Assembly (NCBI GenBank): GCA_016707485.1
Contig: JADJHN010000002.1
Coordinates: 62,001 to 126,000, forward strand
Direction of reading: 5' to 3'
Length of the DNA: 64,000 nucleotides
Origin: Lysobacterales bacterium
GTDB lineage: Bacteria; Pseudomonadota; Gammaproteobacteria; Xanthomonadales; Rhodanobacteraceae
Shown here: one piece after another, positions 9,129 through 17,822 of the stretch
Numbering within the stretch: position 1 is the stretch's first letter
Layout of the letters: each line of letters starts with the position of its first letter
Notes under the pieces: model-generated
Databases searched by the model: none
What the model was told of the DNA's origin: nothing
The model's input: only the letters and a program-made list of their open reading frames with translations
Made by a program: the position numbers and the translations under genes

Positions 9129-9431
9129 ATGTTCGACTTCAGCTTCGGCGAACTGGCCCTGATCGCCGTCGTCGCGTTGCTCGTGCTTGGCCCCGAGCGG
9201 CTGCCCGGGGTCGCACGCACGGCAGGCGCACTGGTGCGCCGGCTGCGCAATGGCTGGCAGGGCGTGCGCTCGGAAATCGAGCGCGAACTGGCTGCCGAAG
9301 ACCTCAAGCGCAGCATCCAGGAAACGGTAAAGCAGGTCGATGTCCGCGAGGATATCCGCGCGACCGCCGATCAGCTGCAAAGCGCCATCAGTGAAAAACC
9401 GCAAGCGCGCCCGTCCGATGAGTCGCACTGA
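9129..9431 (+). CDS. tatB: Sec-independent protein translocase subunit TatB
   Basis: A 100-residue protein beginning MFDFSFGELALIAVVALLVLGPERLP, the characteristic TatB N-terminus with the conserved Glu and GPERLP turn, followed by a long amphipathic region and a short tail. It forms the substrate receptor with TatC. It starts 10 bases after tatA and overlaps the tatC start by 14 bases. Confidence 0.95.
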   Translation: MFDFSFGELALIAVVALLVLGPERLPGVARTAGALVRRLRNGWQGVRSEIERELAAEDLKRSIQETVKQVDVREDIRATADQLQSAISEKPQARPSDESH

Positions 9432-10182
9432 CCCCGCTGGCGACAAGGAACAAACCTTCCTTTCGCACCTGATCGAACTGCGCTCACGCCTGCTGCGTGC
9501 GGTCGCCGCCGTGCTGCTGATCCTGCTCGGCCTGGTTCCTTTCGCCAACAAGCTCTACGCGTGGTTGTCCAGGCCCTTGATCGACCATCTGCCGGTGGGT
9601 GGCGCGATGATCGCCACCGACGTCGCCTCACCGTTCTTTGCACCGCTGAAACTGGCGTTCTTTGTCGCGCTGTTTCTGGCCATGCCGTTCATCCTCTACC
9701 AGCTCTGGGCATTCGTTTCCCCGGGCCTTTACCGGCACGAGCGACGCCTGGCCATTCCCCTGCTCGCTTCTTCCGTGCTGCTTTTTTATATCGGCTGCGC
9801 GTTTGCCTATTTTCTGGTGTTGCCGGCAATCTTCACGTTCATGACCAGCATTGCCCCCGCAGGCGTTGCCGTCATGCCCGACATTGCCCGCTTTCTTGAT
9901 TTTGTACTTGTGCTGTTCCTGGCCTTCGGCTTCTGTTTCGAGGTGCCGGTGGCCCTGGTGATCCTGGTGGCCATCGGAGTTGCCACACCTGAACAATTGG
10001 TAAAGAGCCGTCCGTACACGATTGTCGGCGCGTTCGTCATTGCCGCCGTCCTGACTCCGCCGGACGTGGTATCGCAGCTGTTGCTGGCGATTCCGATGTG
10101 CCTGCTTTATGAAGTCGGCATCTTCGCATCGAGACTGCTGGCCAAGCGCTTGCCAAGCGAAAACGGGGCTTCCTCGGCCTGA
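9418..10182 (+). CDS. tatC: Sec-independent protein translocase subunit TatC
   Basis: A 254-residue polytopic protein that binds the twin-arginine signal. Six hydrophobic segments and the signatures FLSHLIELRSRLLRA, SPFFAPLKLAFFVALFLAMPFILYQ (in pieces) and FVIAAVLTPPDVVSQ are present. ATG 9418 lies inside the tatB end, giving translational coupling; earlier in-frame Met codons would add a non-homologous extension translated from tatB in another frame. Confidence 0.95.
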   Translation: MSRTDPAGDKEQTFLSHLIELRSRLLRAVAAVLLILLGLVPFANKLYAWLSRPLIDHLPVGGAMIATDVASPFFAPLKLAFFVALFLAMPFILYQLWAFVSPGLYRHERRLAIPLLASSVLLFYIGCAFAYFLVLPAIFTFMTSIAPAGVAVMPDIARFLDFVLVLFLAFGFCFEVPVALVILVAIGVATPEQLVKSRPYTIVGAFVIAAVLTPPDVVSQLLLAIPMCLLYEVGIFASRLLAKRLPSENGASSA

Positions 10183-10236
10183 AACCGGTTTTCTCGCACG
10201 GTCCGGGAACCTGTCCGTGTTTTGGCGGTCATCGCT

Positions 10237-10256
10237 GCGTTCACCTGAACGCTTTT
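10237..10256 (+). terminator. Intrinsic terminator of tatABC
   Basis: GCGTTC / GAACGC stem with loop ACCT, followed by TTTTATT, 55 bases after the tatC stop. Confidence 0.7.
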
Positions 10257-10386
10257 ATTCACAAATCATTACCAACCCAACCAGTGGCACATTTTCTTCC
10301 GGGCTGGAATGAGGCTACACTTGTAACGCTGGCGAAAAAGGATATCGTCGCAGTTGACTCTTTACACTATCCCGAAGGGGGAAAAC

Positions 10387-10605
10387 ATGGCTACGAAGAA
10401 GAAAGCAGCAGTTGATGATGATGCGCGCGATGCCAGCCTGCGCGTTTCCAAGCGCATGCGCGACAGCCTCAAGGCAACCGCGGCCGTCATGGGCCGCCCG
10501 CTGTATGACGTCACCAACGAGGCGATCAACAGCTACCTGTCGACGGTGAAGCTCGGCGATCCGCTGAAGGCGATCCGCAGCAACGCGGCACGCGGTCGCA
10601 AGTAA
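10387..10605 (+). CDS. Small ribbon-helix-helix-like protein
   Basis: A 72-residue basic protein (MATKKKAAVDDDARDASLRV...). The core DASLRVSKRMRDSLKATAAVMG followed by a DVTNEAINSYL helix has the strand-helix-helix spacing of ribbon-helix-helix/CopG-like DNA-binding proteins. I cannot name a target. AGGGGG at 10375-10380 is a strong ribosome binding site, which selects ATG 10387 over the in-frame ATG 10354. It stands alone between two terminators, so it is an independent transcription unit. The 204-base stretch before it has TACACT-like sequences at 10315-10320 but no clear -35 box. Confidence 0.75.
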   Translation: MATKKKAAVDDDARDASLRVSKRMRDSLKATAAVMGRPLYDVTNEAINSYLSTVKLGDPLKAIRSNAARGRK

Positions 10606-10660
10606 GCAACCCGGTAGACAGGCCGTACCGACCGGATCGGTCGGGCTGCTCGCAACCGCA

Positions 10661-10690
10661 AACGCCATCCGCCTGCCGGATGGCGTTTTT
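10661..10690 (+). terminator. Intrinsic terminator of the small RHH-like gene
   Basis: Perfect 11-bp stem AACGCCATCCG / CGGATGGCGTT with a 5-base loop, and TTTTT at the end. It lies between the plus-strand small gene and the convergent ATPase gene. Confidence 0.85.
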
Positions 10691-10726
10691 GCATGTGGCG
10701 TTTGCCAGGCGTGGATCGGGCCCTGA

Positions 10727-12568
10727 CTATTCGATCGGCGGCAACACGTTCATGACTTCACGCAAGGTCGTCACCCCGCGCGCAACCTGCGCCGCCGCCG
10801 ACACGCGCAGTGGACGCATGCCCTCGGCGAGGGCCGTCGCGGCGACCGCAGCCAGGTCCATGCTTGGCTGGATGAGCGCCCGCAGAGGTGCGGATATGCG
10901 CATCATCTCGTAAATGCCGGTGCGCCCCTGGAAGCCGGTCTTGCGGCATTCCGTGCAGCCCTTCGGCCCGAAGTTCTGTTGCGGCGGCGGCAGTTTCCAG
11001 TTTGCCGTCATCGCCAGCCAACCGCGCTCGTCGAACGGCACTTCGATCTTGCAATGGGCACACAGGGTGCGCACAAGGCGTTGCGCGACGACGCCGGTCA
11101 GGGTCGACTGGATCAGGTAATGCGGCACGCCAAGATCGAGCAGACGCGTCAGCGCGCTCGGTGCATCGTTGGTGTGCAGGGTCGACAGGACGAGGTGGCC
11201 GGTCAGCGAGGCCTGCACGGCCATCTGCGCAGTCTCCAGGTCACGGATCTCGCCAACCATGATGATGTCGGGATCCTGGCGCATCAGAGTGCGCACGCCG
11301 GCGGCGAAATCGAGGTCGATCGCGTTGTGCACCTGCATCTGGTTGAACTCGGGGCTGACCATCTCGATCGGGTCCTCGACCGTGCAGACATTGAGGTCGG
11401 GCGTGGCCAGCACCTTGAGCGTCGAGTACAGCGTGGTCGTCTTGCCGGAACCGGTCGGGCCAGTGACGAGGACGATGCCATGCGGCCGCTCGACCATGCC
11501 GCGCCAGTTCGCCTCTTCCTCGTCGGTGAAGCCCAGCTGGCGGAACTCCTTGACCACGATATCCGGATCGAAGATGCGCATGACGATCTTCTCGCCAAAC
11601 GCAGTGGGCATGCTCGACAGGCGCAGCTCGACCTCGCGCCCACCCTGCGATCGCGTCTTGATGCGGCCATCCTGCGGGCGCCGTTTCTCGGCCACGTCCA
11701 TGCGCCCAAGGATCTTGACGCGCGAGGTCACTGCAGTCATCACGGGCGTCGGCAACTCGAACACCTTGTGCATGACGCCATCGATGCGGAACCGGATCGC
11801 GCTGGTATCGCGACGCGGCTCAAGGTGGATATCCGAGGCACGCTGCTCGAATGCGTACTGCAGAAGCCAATCGACGATGTGCACGACGTGGCGATCATCG
11901 ACGCCGAGATCGCCCGTCTTGCCGAGCTCGACCAACTGCTCGAAGTTGAGCAGGGCCGAGTTCTCCCCCGCTTCGGCCTTGGCGTCCCGGGCGCGCTGGA
12001 TCGAGCGCTGCACGCCCCACCATTCCGTCAGGAAACGGCTGATGTCGATGGGACTGGCGACCATGCGCTGGATGTCGCGACGCAGGATATGGCCGAGATC
12101 TGCCATCCAGCGCGTATCGAACGGCTCCGATGTGGCGAACACGACCTGCATTTCGCTGACCGCGACCGGCAGTATCCGATAACGCAAGGCATACGCATGG
12201 CTGACCACCTGGGTCACGGCGGCGACATCGATCTTCATCGGATCGATCTTCAGGTACGGCAGTTTCGCCTTGCCGGCCAGCCAATGTGTGAGCACCTCGA
12301 GACTCAACGGCTTGGCCGGGTCGCGCGCATCGGCCAGCTTCAGGTTCGCAACGAGAATCAAGGGATGCAGTTCCAGCTTGCCACGCGTGGTGCGCACATC
12401 GGCACGCACGCGGCGCATGTCCACTTCGGAAATGACCCCGTCGCCGACCAGCGCAGCCAGAGTTTCATCGAGATCGATGCGATGGTGCAGGCCCAGCGCC
12501 TGGCCTTGCGCCGTGGCGGCGGCAGCCGGCTTGGCGATGGCATCGGTTGGCAGCTGTCGTGTCGCCAT
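10727..12568 (-). CDS. GspE/PulE/PilB-family secretion-type ATPase
   Basis: A 613-residue cytoplasmic motor ATPase of type II secretion/type IV pilus systems. An N-terminal region with a GspE-N-like block (LPYLKIDP near 103) precedes the core: ASDIHLEPR near 244, Walker A GPTGSGKTTTLY near 370, VEDPIE, the Asp box QDPDIIMVGEIRD, and STLHTNDA. A CAHC / CTEC zinc module follows near 525-560. No other pilus or secretion genes are adjacent, so it cannot be assigned to PilB or GspE from context. The upstream 75 bases are shared with the divergent glyQ promoter. Confidence 0.85.
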   Translation of the reverse strand: MATRQLPTDAIAKPAAAATAQGQALGLHHRIDLDETLAALVGDGVISEVDMRRVRADVRTTRGKLELHPLILVANLKLADARDPAKPLSLEVLTHWLAGKAKLPYLKIDPMKIDVAAVTQVVSHAYALRYRILPVAVSEMQVVFATSEPFDTRWMADLGHILRRDIQRMVASPIDISRFLTEWWGVQRSIQRARDAKAEAGENSALLNFEQLVELGKTGDLGVDDRHVVHIVDWLLQYAFEQRASDIHLEPRRDTSAIRFRIDGVMHKVFELPTPVMTAVTSRVKILGRMDVAEKRRPQDGRIKTRSQGGREVELRLSSMPTAFGEKIVMRIFDPDIVVKEFRQLGFTDEEEANWRGMVERPHGIVLVTGPTGSGKTTTLYSTLKVLATPDLNVCTVEDPIEMVSPEFNQMQVHNAIDLDFAAGVRTLMRQDPDIIMVGEIRDLETAQMAVQASLTGHLVLSTLHTNDAPSALTRLLDLGVPHYLIQSTLTGVVAQRLVRTLCAHCKIEVPFDERGWLAMTANWKLPPPQQNFGPKGCTECRKTGFQGRTGIYEMMRISAPLRALIQPSMDLAAVAATALAEGMRPLRVSAAAQVARGVTTLREVMNVLPPIE

Positions 12569-12602
12569 GCCGCGTCTATCCTCGAAGATCGTGGGCGCCC
12601 GT

Positions 12603-12608
12603 TATACT
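12603..12608 (+). promoter_or_regulatory. Candidate -10 element for glyQS
   Basis: TATACT at 12603-12608, 35 bases before the glyQ start, in the 75-base divergent gap. No good -35 box is visible. Confidence 0.35.
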
Positions 12609-12642
12609 AGCGCGCTTTGCCGCCGCTTCCGTGATCGAAAAC

Positions 12643-13548
12643 ATGTCAGGACTCAGTTTCCAGGACGTCATCCAGACCCTCAACCGCTATTGGGCGGAGC
12701 AGGGCTGCGTGTTGATCCAGCCGCTCGACACCGAAGTCGGTGCCGGCACCTTCCATCCAGCGACGTTCCTGCGTGCGCTCGGCCCCGAGCCCTGGTCGGC
12801 GGCCTACGTGCAACCGTCACGGCGACCGACCGATGGCCGCTACGGGGAGAATCCGAATCGACTGCAGCACTATTACCAGTATCAAGTGGTGCTCAAGCCG
12901 AACCCGGATGACATCCTCGATCTCTACATCGGTTCGCTGAAGGCGCTCGGCATCGACCCGCTCGTGCATGACCTGCGCTTTGTCGAGGACAACTGGGAAT
13001 CGCCAACCCTCGGCGCCTGGGGACTCGGCTGGGAAGTCTGGCTGAATGGCATGGAAGTCACCCAGTTCACCTATTTCCAGCAGGCCGGCGGCCTTGAATG
13101 CCGACCGGTCACCGGCGAGATCACCTATGGCCTCGAACGCCTGACCATGTACCTGCAGAACGTCGACAACGTCTACGACCTGGTCTGGACCGACGGCCCG
13201 CGCGGCGTGGTCAGCTACGGCGACGTGTTCCACCAGAATGAAGTCGAGCAGAGCACCTACAACTTCGAACACGCCAATGTCGCCAGGTTGTTCGAGTGGT
13301 TCGATACCTGCGAGGGCGAGGCGAAGCAGCTCGTCGCCGCCGGACTACCCCTGCCCGCCTACGAGCAGGTGATGAAGGCCAGCCATACCTTCAACCTGCT
13401 CGACGCGCGGCGCGCAATCAGCGTGACCGAACGCCAGCGCTACATCCTGCGCGTGCGCACCCTGTCCCGCGCCGTTGCCGAAGCCTATGCCGCGCAGCGC
13501 GAGAAGCTCGGCTTCCCCGGGCTGCGCACGCGCAAGGAAGCCGCATGA
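12643..13548 (+). CDS. glyQ: Glycine--tRNA ligase alpha subunit
   Basis: Catalytic subunit of the bacterial alpha2-beta2 glycyl-tRNA synthetase. The 301-residue product begins MSGLSFQDVIQTLNRYW and contains YVQPSRRPTDGRYGENPNRLQ and EVTQFTYFQQAGG. ATG 12643 gives the conserved N-terminus. Its TGA overlaps the glyS ATG (ATGA at 13545-13548), so the two subunits are translationally coupled. Confidence 0.97.
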   Translation: MSGLSFQDVIQTLNRYWAEQGCVLIQPLDTEVGAGTFHPATFLRALGPEPWSAAYVQPSRRPTDGRYGENPNRLQHYYQYQVVLKPNPDDILDLYIGSLKALGIDPLVHDLRFVEDNWESPTLGAWGLGWEVWLNGMEVTQFTYFQQAGGLECRPVTGEITYGLERLTMYLQNVDNVYDLVWTDGPRGVVSYGDVFHQNEVEQSTYNFEHANVARLFEWFDTCEGEAKQLVAAGLPLPAYEQVMKASHTFNLLDARRAISVTERQRYILRVRTLSRAVAEAYAAQREKLGFPGLRTRKEAA

Positions 13549-15713
13549 ACACGAACAGGAAACCGGCTTCCCTGCTGATCGAGATCGGCACCGAAGAATT
13601 GCCGCCGCACGCGCTCGATGCGCTTGCCGACGCCTTTGCCAAGGGCATCGTCGAGGGCCTCGAAAAAAGCGGTGTCGCCCTGGATGCGGCAACCACGAAA
13701 ACCTACTGCTCGCCGCGCCGTCTTGCCGTGCTGGTGGCCGCTGTCGCCCACGAGCAACCCGACCAGGCCATTGAACGACGCGGCCCTGCCGTGGCTGCAG
13801 CTATCGATGCCGATGGCCAACCGGGTCGTGCCCTGATCGGCTTTGCATCGAGCTGTGGCGTCGAGGTTTCCGCACTTGCCAGGCTTGAAACCGACAAGGG
13901 CGCATGGTTCGTCCATCGCGCGATCCAGCCAGGCCAGGCGACGGCGGCCTTGCTGCCGGCAGTCCTTGCCGAAGCGGTCAAGGGCTTGCCGATTCCGAAA
14001 CCCATGCGCTGGGGCGAGCATGAGTTCGCCTTCGTGCGCCCGGCACACTGGCTGATCATGCTGCACGGCAGCGACATCATCCCTGCCGAGTTGTTCGGCC
14101 TGCGGGCGGGACGGCAATCACGCGGTCATCGCTTCCACCACGACGCGCCGGTGCACATTGCCGACGCCGATTCGTGGCTCGACGCCTTGCGCAATGCCAG
14201 GGTCATTGCCGATCCGGCCGAGCGTCGCCGGCGCATCGTCGACGAAGTCGCGCGGGTCGGCGGCGAGAGCGGTGGCACACCTCGGCTCTCCGCTGCCCTG
14301 CTCGACGAGATTGCCAACTTGACCGAATGGCCGGTGGCGATCGTCTGCGCATTCGATCCGGCATTTCTCGATGTCCCGCAGGAAGCGCTGGTGATGACCA
14401 TGGAGACGAACCAGAAATTCATCCCGGTGTTCGATGCGGCTGGCAAACTCAGCGCACGCTTCATCGGTGTCGCCAACATCGAATCGAAGGATCCCGCGGA
14501 AATCCGCAAGGGTTACGAGCGCGTGATCCGGCCCCGCTTCGCCGATGCCAAGTTCTTCTACGACGAGGATCGCAAGCAGGGCCTGGAATCGTTCCAGGAG
14601 TCACTGAAATCGGTGACCTACCAGCAGTCGCTCGGCAGCGTCTGGGACAAGTGCATCCGCGTTGCCGAACTGGCCCGCGTGATCGCCAATCGCGTCGGCG
14701 TCGATGCCGCCCTCGCCACGCGTGCGGCCGCATTGAGCAAATGCGATCTGATGACGCGCATGGTCGGCGAGTTTCCCGAATTGCAAGGCATCATGGGGCG
14801 CTATTACGCGAGTCAGGGCCACAGGCCCGAGCCAGCAGAAGTCGCCAGCGCGCTGGATGAATTCTATCGACCGCGGAATGCTGCCGACGGCATCGCCCAC
14901 GGCCGGCTCGGCCAGGTGCTGGCCGTTGCCGAACGTCTGGACACCCTGGCCGGGATCTTCGCCGTCGGCATGAAGCCAAGCGGCAACAAGGACCCGTTTG
15001 CCTTGCGCCGCGCCGCACTCGGACTGGCGCGCACCCTGATCGAGGGCGGGCTCGACCTGGACCTCAAGGCGCATCTCGCCGAAGCCCTGGCCAGCCTGCC
15101 GGAAGCGGCGTTCGTGGCCGGGCTTGGCAAGGGCAAGGACGGCAAGCCGCTTGAACTTGATGCCGGCAAGCGGCGTGACGAACTCGCCAGCGAAATCTTC
15201 GACTTCATCATCGAGCGCCTGCGCAGCTACTACGCCGATCAGCACATCGGCAGCGAGGCCTTCGAGGCAGTGCGTGCCCTGTCGCCGACCTCGCTGGTCG
15301 ATTTCGATCGCCGCCTGCACGCCGTGGTCGCCTTTGCCCGGCTTCCGGAGGCACACGCCCTGGCAGCGGCCAACAAGCGCATCGGCAACATCCTGCGCCA
15401 GGTCGGCGACGGCGCGACCGGCGACATCGACGCCGCCCTGCTCGAAGTCGATGCCGAGCACGAACTGTTCGCGGCGCTCGCCGACGCTGAAACCGACAGC
15501 GCGCCGCTGATCGCCGCCGCGGACTATGTCGGCCTGCTGCAGCGCATGGCCCTGCTGCGCGATCCGGTCGATCGCTATTTCGACAAGGTCATGGTCATGG
15601 CCGAAGACCCGGTTCTGCGCCGCAATCGGCTGCTCCTGCTTGGACGCCTGCGCCGCCTGTTTCTCCGCGTGGCGGATATTTCCCTGCTTCCGTCGGCAGC
15701 GGGACCGGCTTGA
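13545..15713 (+). CDS. glyS: Glycine--tRNA ligase beta subunit
   Basis: tRNA-binding subunit of the two-subunit glycyl-tRNA synthetase, 722 residues. Begins MNTNRKPASLLIEIGTEELPP. It contains MRWGEHEFAFVRPAHWLI, NQKFIPVFD, and a C-terminal HD-like/anticodon-binding region (RIGNILRQ, EHELFAAL, FFDKVMVMAED-like near the end). Slightly longer than the usual 690. Start overlaps the glyQ stop. Confidence 0.97.
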   Translation: MNTNRKPASLLIEIGTEELPPHALDALADAFAKGIVEGLEKSGVALDAATTKTYCSPRRLAVLVAAVAHEQPDQAIERRGPAVAAAIDADGQPGRALIGFASSCGVEVSALARLETDKGAWFVHRAIQPGQATAALLPAVLAEAVKGLPIPKPMRWGEHEFAFVRPAHWLIMLHGSDIIPAELFGLRAGRQSRGHRFHHDAPVHIADADSWLDALRNARVIADPAERRRRIVDEVARVGGESGGTPRLSAALLDEIANLTEWPVAIVCAFDPAFLDVPQEALVMTMETNQKFIPVFDAAGKLSARFIGVANIESKDPAEIRKGYERVIRPRFADAKFFYDEDRKQGLESFQESLKSVTYQQSLGSVWDKCIRVAELARVIANRVGVDAALATRAAALSKCDLMTRMVGEFPELQGIMGRYYASQGHRPEPAEVASALDEFYRPRNAADGIAHGRLGQVLAVAERLDTLAGIFAVGMKPSGNKDPFALRRAALGLARTLIEGGLDLDLKAHLAEALASLPEAAFVAGLGKGKDGKPLELDAGKRRDELASEIFDFIIERLRSYYADQHIGSEAFEAVRALSPTSLVDFDRRLHAVVAFARLPEAHALAAANKRIGNILRQVGDGATGDIDAALLEVDAEHELFAALADAETDSAPLIAAADYVGLLQRMALLRDPVDRYFDKVMVMAEDPVLRRNRLLLLGRLRRLFLRVADISLLPSAAGPA

Positions 15714-15792
15714 GCGCGATTGTGCGCAACGAGCCGGATTGATCGCGTAGACTTCGCCAGGGCAACAGTCGGCGGCAACCCGCCTGGGGAGC

Positions 15793-16692
15793 ATGACCGG
15801 AAGCAGCAACGACGCCAGCACCACGCAACGCCGCACCATGCACCCGCACCGACGGGTCGGGGCTGGCGAAGTGCCCGCATGCCTGGTCGTGCTGCAGGGC
15901 CAGCGGCTCGGGCAGCGCATCAATCTCGGCGACGAGCCCTTGATCATCGGCCGCGCACCCGAAGCCGGGTTCCAGATCATCGAGCGCAGCGTGTCGCGGG
16001 CGCATTGCCGGATCACCCGTGATCCCGCCGGCTACCGCATCAAGGATCTCGATTCGACCAACAAGACGTTCCTCAACGACCAGCCGATCATCGAGGCCGA
16101 GCTCAAGGATGGCGACCACATCTCGGTGGGCAGTTGCGTCCTCAAGTTCATGGATCGCTCCTCGGTCGAGGCCCGCTACCACGAGGAGCTGTACCAGTTG
16201 GCGACTGCCGATCCGCTGACCGACCTGTACAACCGACGCCAGTTCCTGGAGCTGATCGATCGCGAAATCGCCCGTGCGGCAAACTACAAACGTCCACTGA
16301 CCCTGCTCATCATCGACCTTGATCATTTCAAGTCGATCAATGACCAGTTTGGCCATCCCAACGGCGATGTGGTGCTGAAGAAAGTCGCCCTTGCCCTGCG
16401 TGGGCATTCGCGCGAGGAGTTCATCGTCGCGCGCATCGGCGGCGAGGAGTTTGCCATTGTCCTGCCCGAAAACGGCTTGTCCGAAGCAGTCCGTTTCGCC
16501 GACAGTTTGCGTTGCGCCATCGGCGAGCTTGAATTCACCTTCGATGACCAAACGCGCAAGGTCACGGTCAGCATAGGCGCGGCCGCCTGGTCGCCCAGCC
16601 TGTCCTCGACCGGCGACCTTATGCGTGTCGCCGACGCACAGCTCTACCGGGCCAAGCAAGCCGGTCGCAACCGGGTCTGTGCTGACGCCTGA
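15793..16692 (+). CDS. FHA-GGDEF diguanylate cyclase
   Basis: A 299-residue cytoplasmic protein. An FHA phosphothreonine-recognition domain spans about residues 28-115 (PLIIGRAPEAGFQIIERSVSRAHCRI, DLDSTNKTFLN). A GGDEF domain spans about 130-299 (DPLTDLYNRRQF, DLDHFKSINDQFGH, active-site GGEEF), so c-di-GMP synthesis is expected. The inhibitory-site position reads REEF instead of RxxD, so product inhibition at a canonical I-site is probably missing. ATG 15793 has GGGGAG immediately upstream. FHA input suggests control by a Ser/Thr kinase not seen in this window. Confidence 0.9.
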   Translation: MTGSSNDASTTQRRTMHPHRRVGAGEVPACLVVLQGQRLGQRINLGDEPLIIGRAPEAGFQIIERSVSRAHCRITRDPAGYRIKDLDSTNKTFLNDQPIIEAELKDGDHISVGSCVLKFMDRSSVEARYHEELYQLATADPLTDLYNRRQFLELIDREIARAANYKRPLTLLIIDLDHFKSINDQFGHPNGDVVLKKVALALRGHSREEFIVARIGGEEFAIVLPENGLSEAVRFADSLRCAIGELEFTFDDQTRKVTVSIGAAAWSPSLSSTGDLMRVADAQLYRAKQAGRNRVCADA

Positions 16693-16889
16693 ACACGGCC
16701 TGCCGCGGCCTGCGGCGATTGATTCCCCGGTCGCCTCGCATTATTGTGCTCCGCCCCCGCGGGATTCCCTCGAAGATTCCCTCGACCCAAAAAACCCCAC
16801 GCCTGCCCATAGTCCGTTCATCCAGCGAGCGCTATGCTCGCCCAGTGAACTACGATTGATTTCGTTTATCGTCTGTTGAGGATCCTGTC

Positions 16890-17744
16890 ATGATCAAGCT
16901 TGTCGCCACCGCGCTGACCGCGCTGGCTGTTCTCGGGGGATGCAATTCCTCCAATCAAGACGCCGCCCCGTCCGCCGCCGGCAACAATGGCTCTGCATCC
17001 GCCACGCAAACGCCGGCGCAAGCGCCGCTGGCAAACCAGGTCAGCGGCACCATCAACTTGCGTGAGCCGGCCGTCATCAATCCCGGATCCAAATTGAGCA
17101 TCCAGCTGGTCGATGTCGCCCAGCAGGAACTGGTGCTTGCGGAAACTTCCGAAGCAGTCAGCACCCAACCCCCCTACTCGTTCAGCTTGCCCATGGATCC
17201 TTCGCGGATCGACCATACCCGTGTCTATGTGGTCAATGTCAGCCTGATCGATGGCGAGCGCCATTATGTGCAGGCCTTGCAGGCTCCCGTATTGACCGGT
17301 GGTGCCGGATCAACAGTCGACATCGTGCTGAATGGCGAAGCGACGCCGGGCGAAGAGCTCAAGGAAGCGTTCGGCAAGCTGAAATCGCATATCGGCGGCA
17401 TGAAGCGGATCCAGGACTCATTCCTCGACGGTGACCTGTCGGTGGCCTGGGACGGTTTCGTCGAAGCAGGCAACAAGCTCCGTTTCATGCGCGTCAATTC
17501 CGAACTGGGCGACGGTGATACCGCCGTGCGAAGCAACATCGAATATGCCTTCCTCGATGGCAAGCCGATGGCAATCCTGAAGAAGGGTTCGGTGACGACG
17601 CGCGTCGGCTGGGACGCGGAGGGTCAGGTCATCCTCAATGAAAAAGGCGGCGGCACGGTCAGCGACGAAGAAGCCAAGGGCTACTACAACGACGCGCTCA
17701 AGGCCTTTGCCATGGGCGAGCGCAAGCTGCCAAACAAGAAATAG
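16890..17744 (+). CDS. YbaY/YscW-like lipoprotein
   Basis: A 284-residue predicted lipoprotein: signal sequence with lipobox AVLGGC (Cys18), then a Ser/Ala/Gln-rich linker. Residues about 48-150 form a YbaY/YscW-type beta domain (VSGTINLREPAVINPGSKLSIQLVDV, PYSFSLPMDPSRID, YVVNVSLIDG). The C-terminal half is unrecognised. YbaY-like proteins are envelope lipoproteins of unknown role; YscW relatives are pilotins. A strong terminator follows directly. Confidence 0.8.
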   Translation: MIKLVATALTALAVLGGCNSSNQDAAPSAAGNNGSASATQTPAQAPLANQVSGTINLREPAVINPGSKLSIQLVDVAQQELVLAETSEAVSTQPPYSFSLPMDPSRIDHTRVYVVNVSLIDGERHYVQALQAPVLTGGAGSTVDIVLNGEATPGEELKEAFGKLKSHIGGMKRIQDSFLDGDLSVAWDGFVEAGNKLRFMRVNSELGDGDTAVRSNIEYAFLDGKPMAILKKGSVTTRVGWDAEGQVILNEKGGGTVSDEEAKGYYNDALKAFAMGERKLPNKK

Positions 17745-17763
17745 TCCTGCCCTGCAGGGCAGC

Positions 17764-17799
17764 ACGCGAAAGGCCGGCCATGCCGGCCTTTCGCGTTTT
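17764..17799 (+). terminator. Intrinsic terminator of the YbaY-like gene
   Basis: Perfect 14-bp stem (CGCGAAAGGCCGGC at 17765-17778, complement at 17782-17795), 3-base loop and TTTT. It lies between convergent genes. Confidence 0.85.
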
Positions 17800-17822
17800 G
17801 CGGATCACGCTTTCGACATCGA

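Noticed and set aside
10979..12610. 543-codon open frame on the plus strand
   Set aside because: Antisense to the GspE/PilB-like ATPase with complete Walker motifs.
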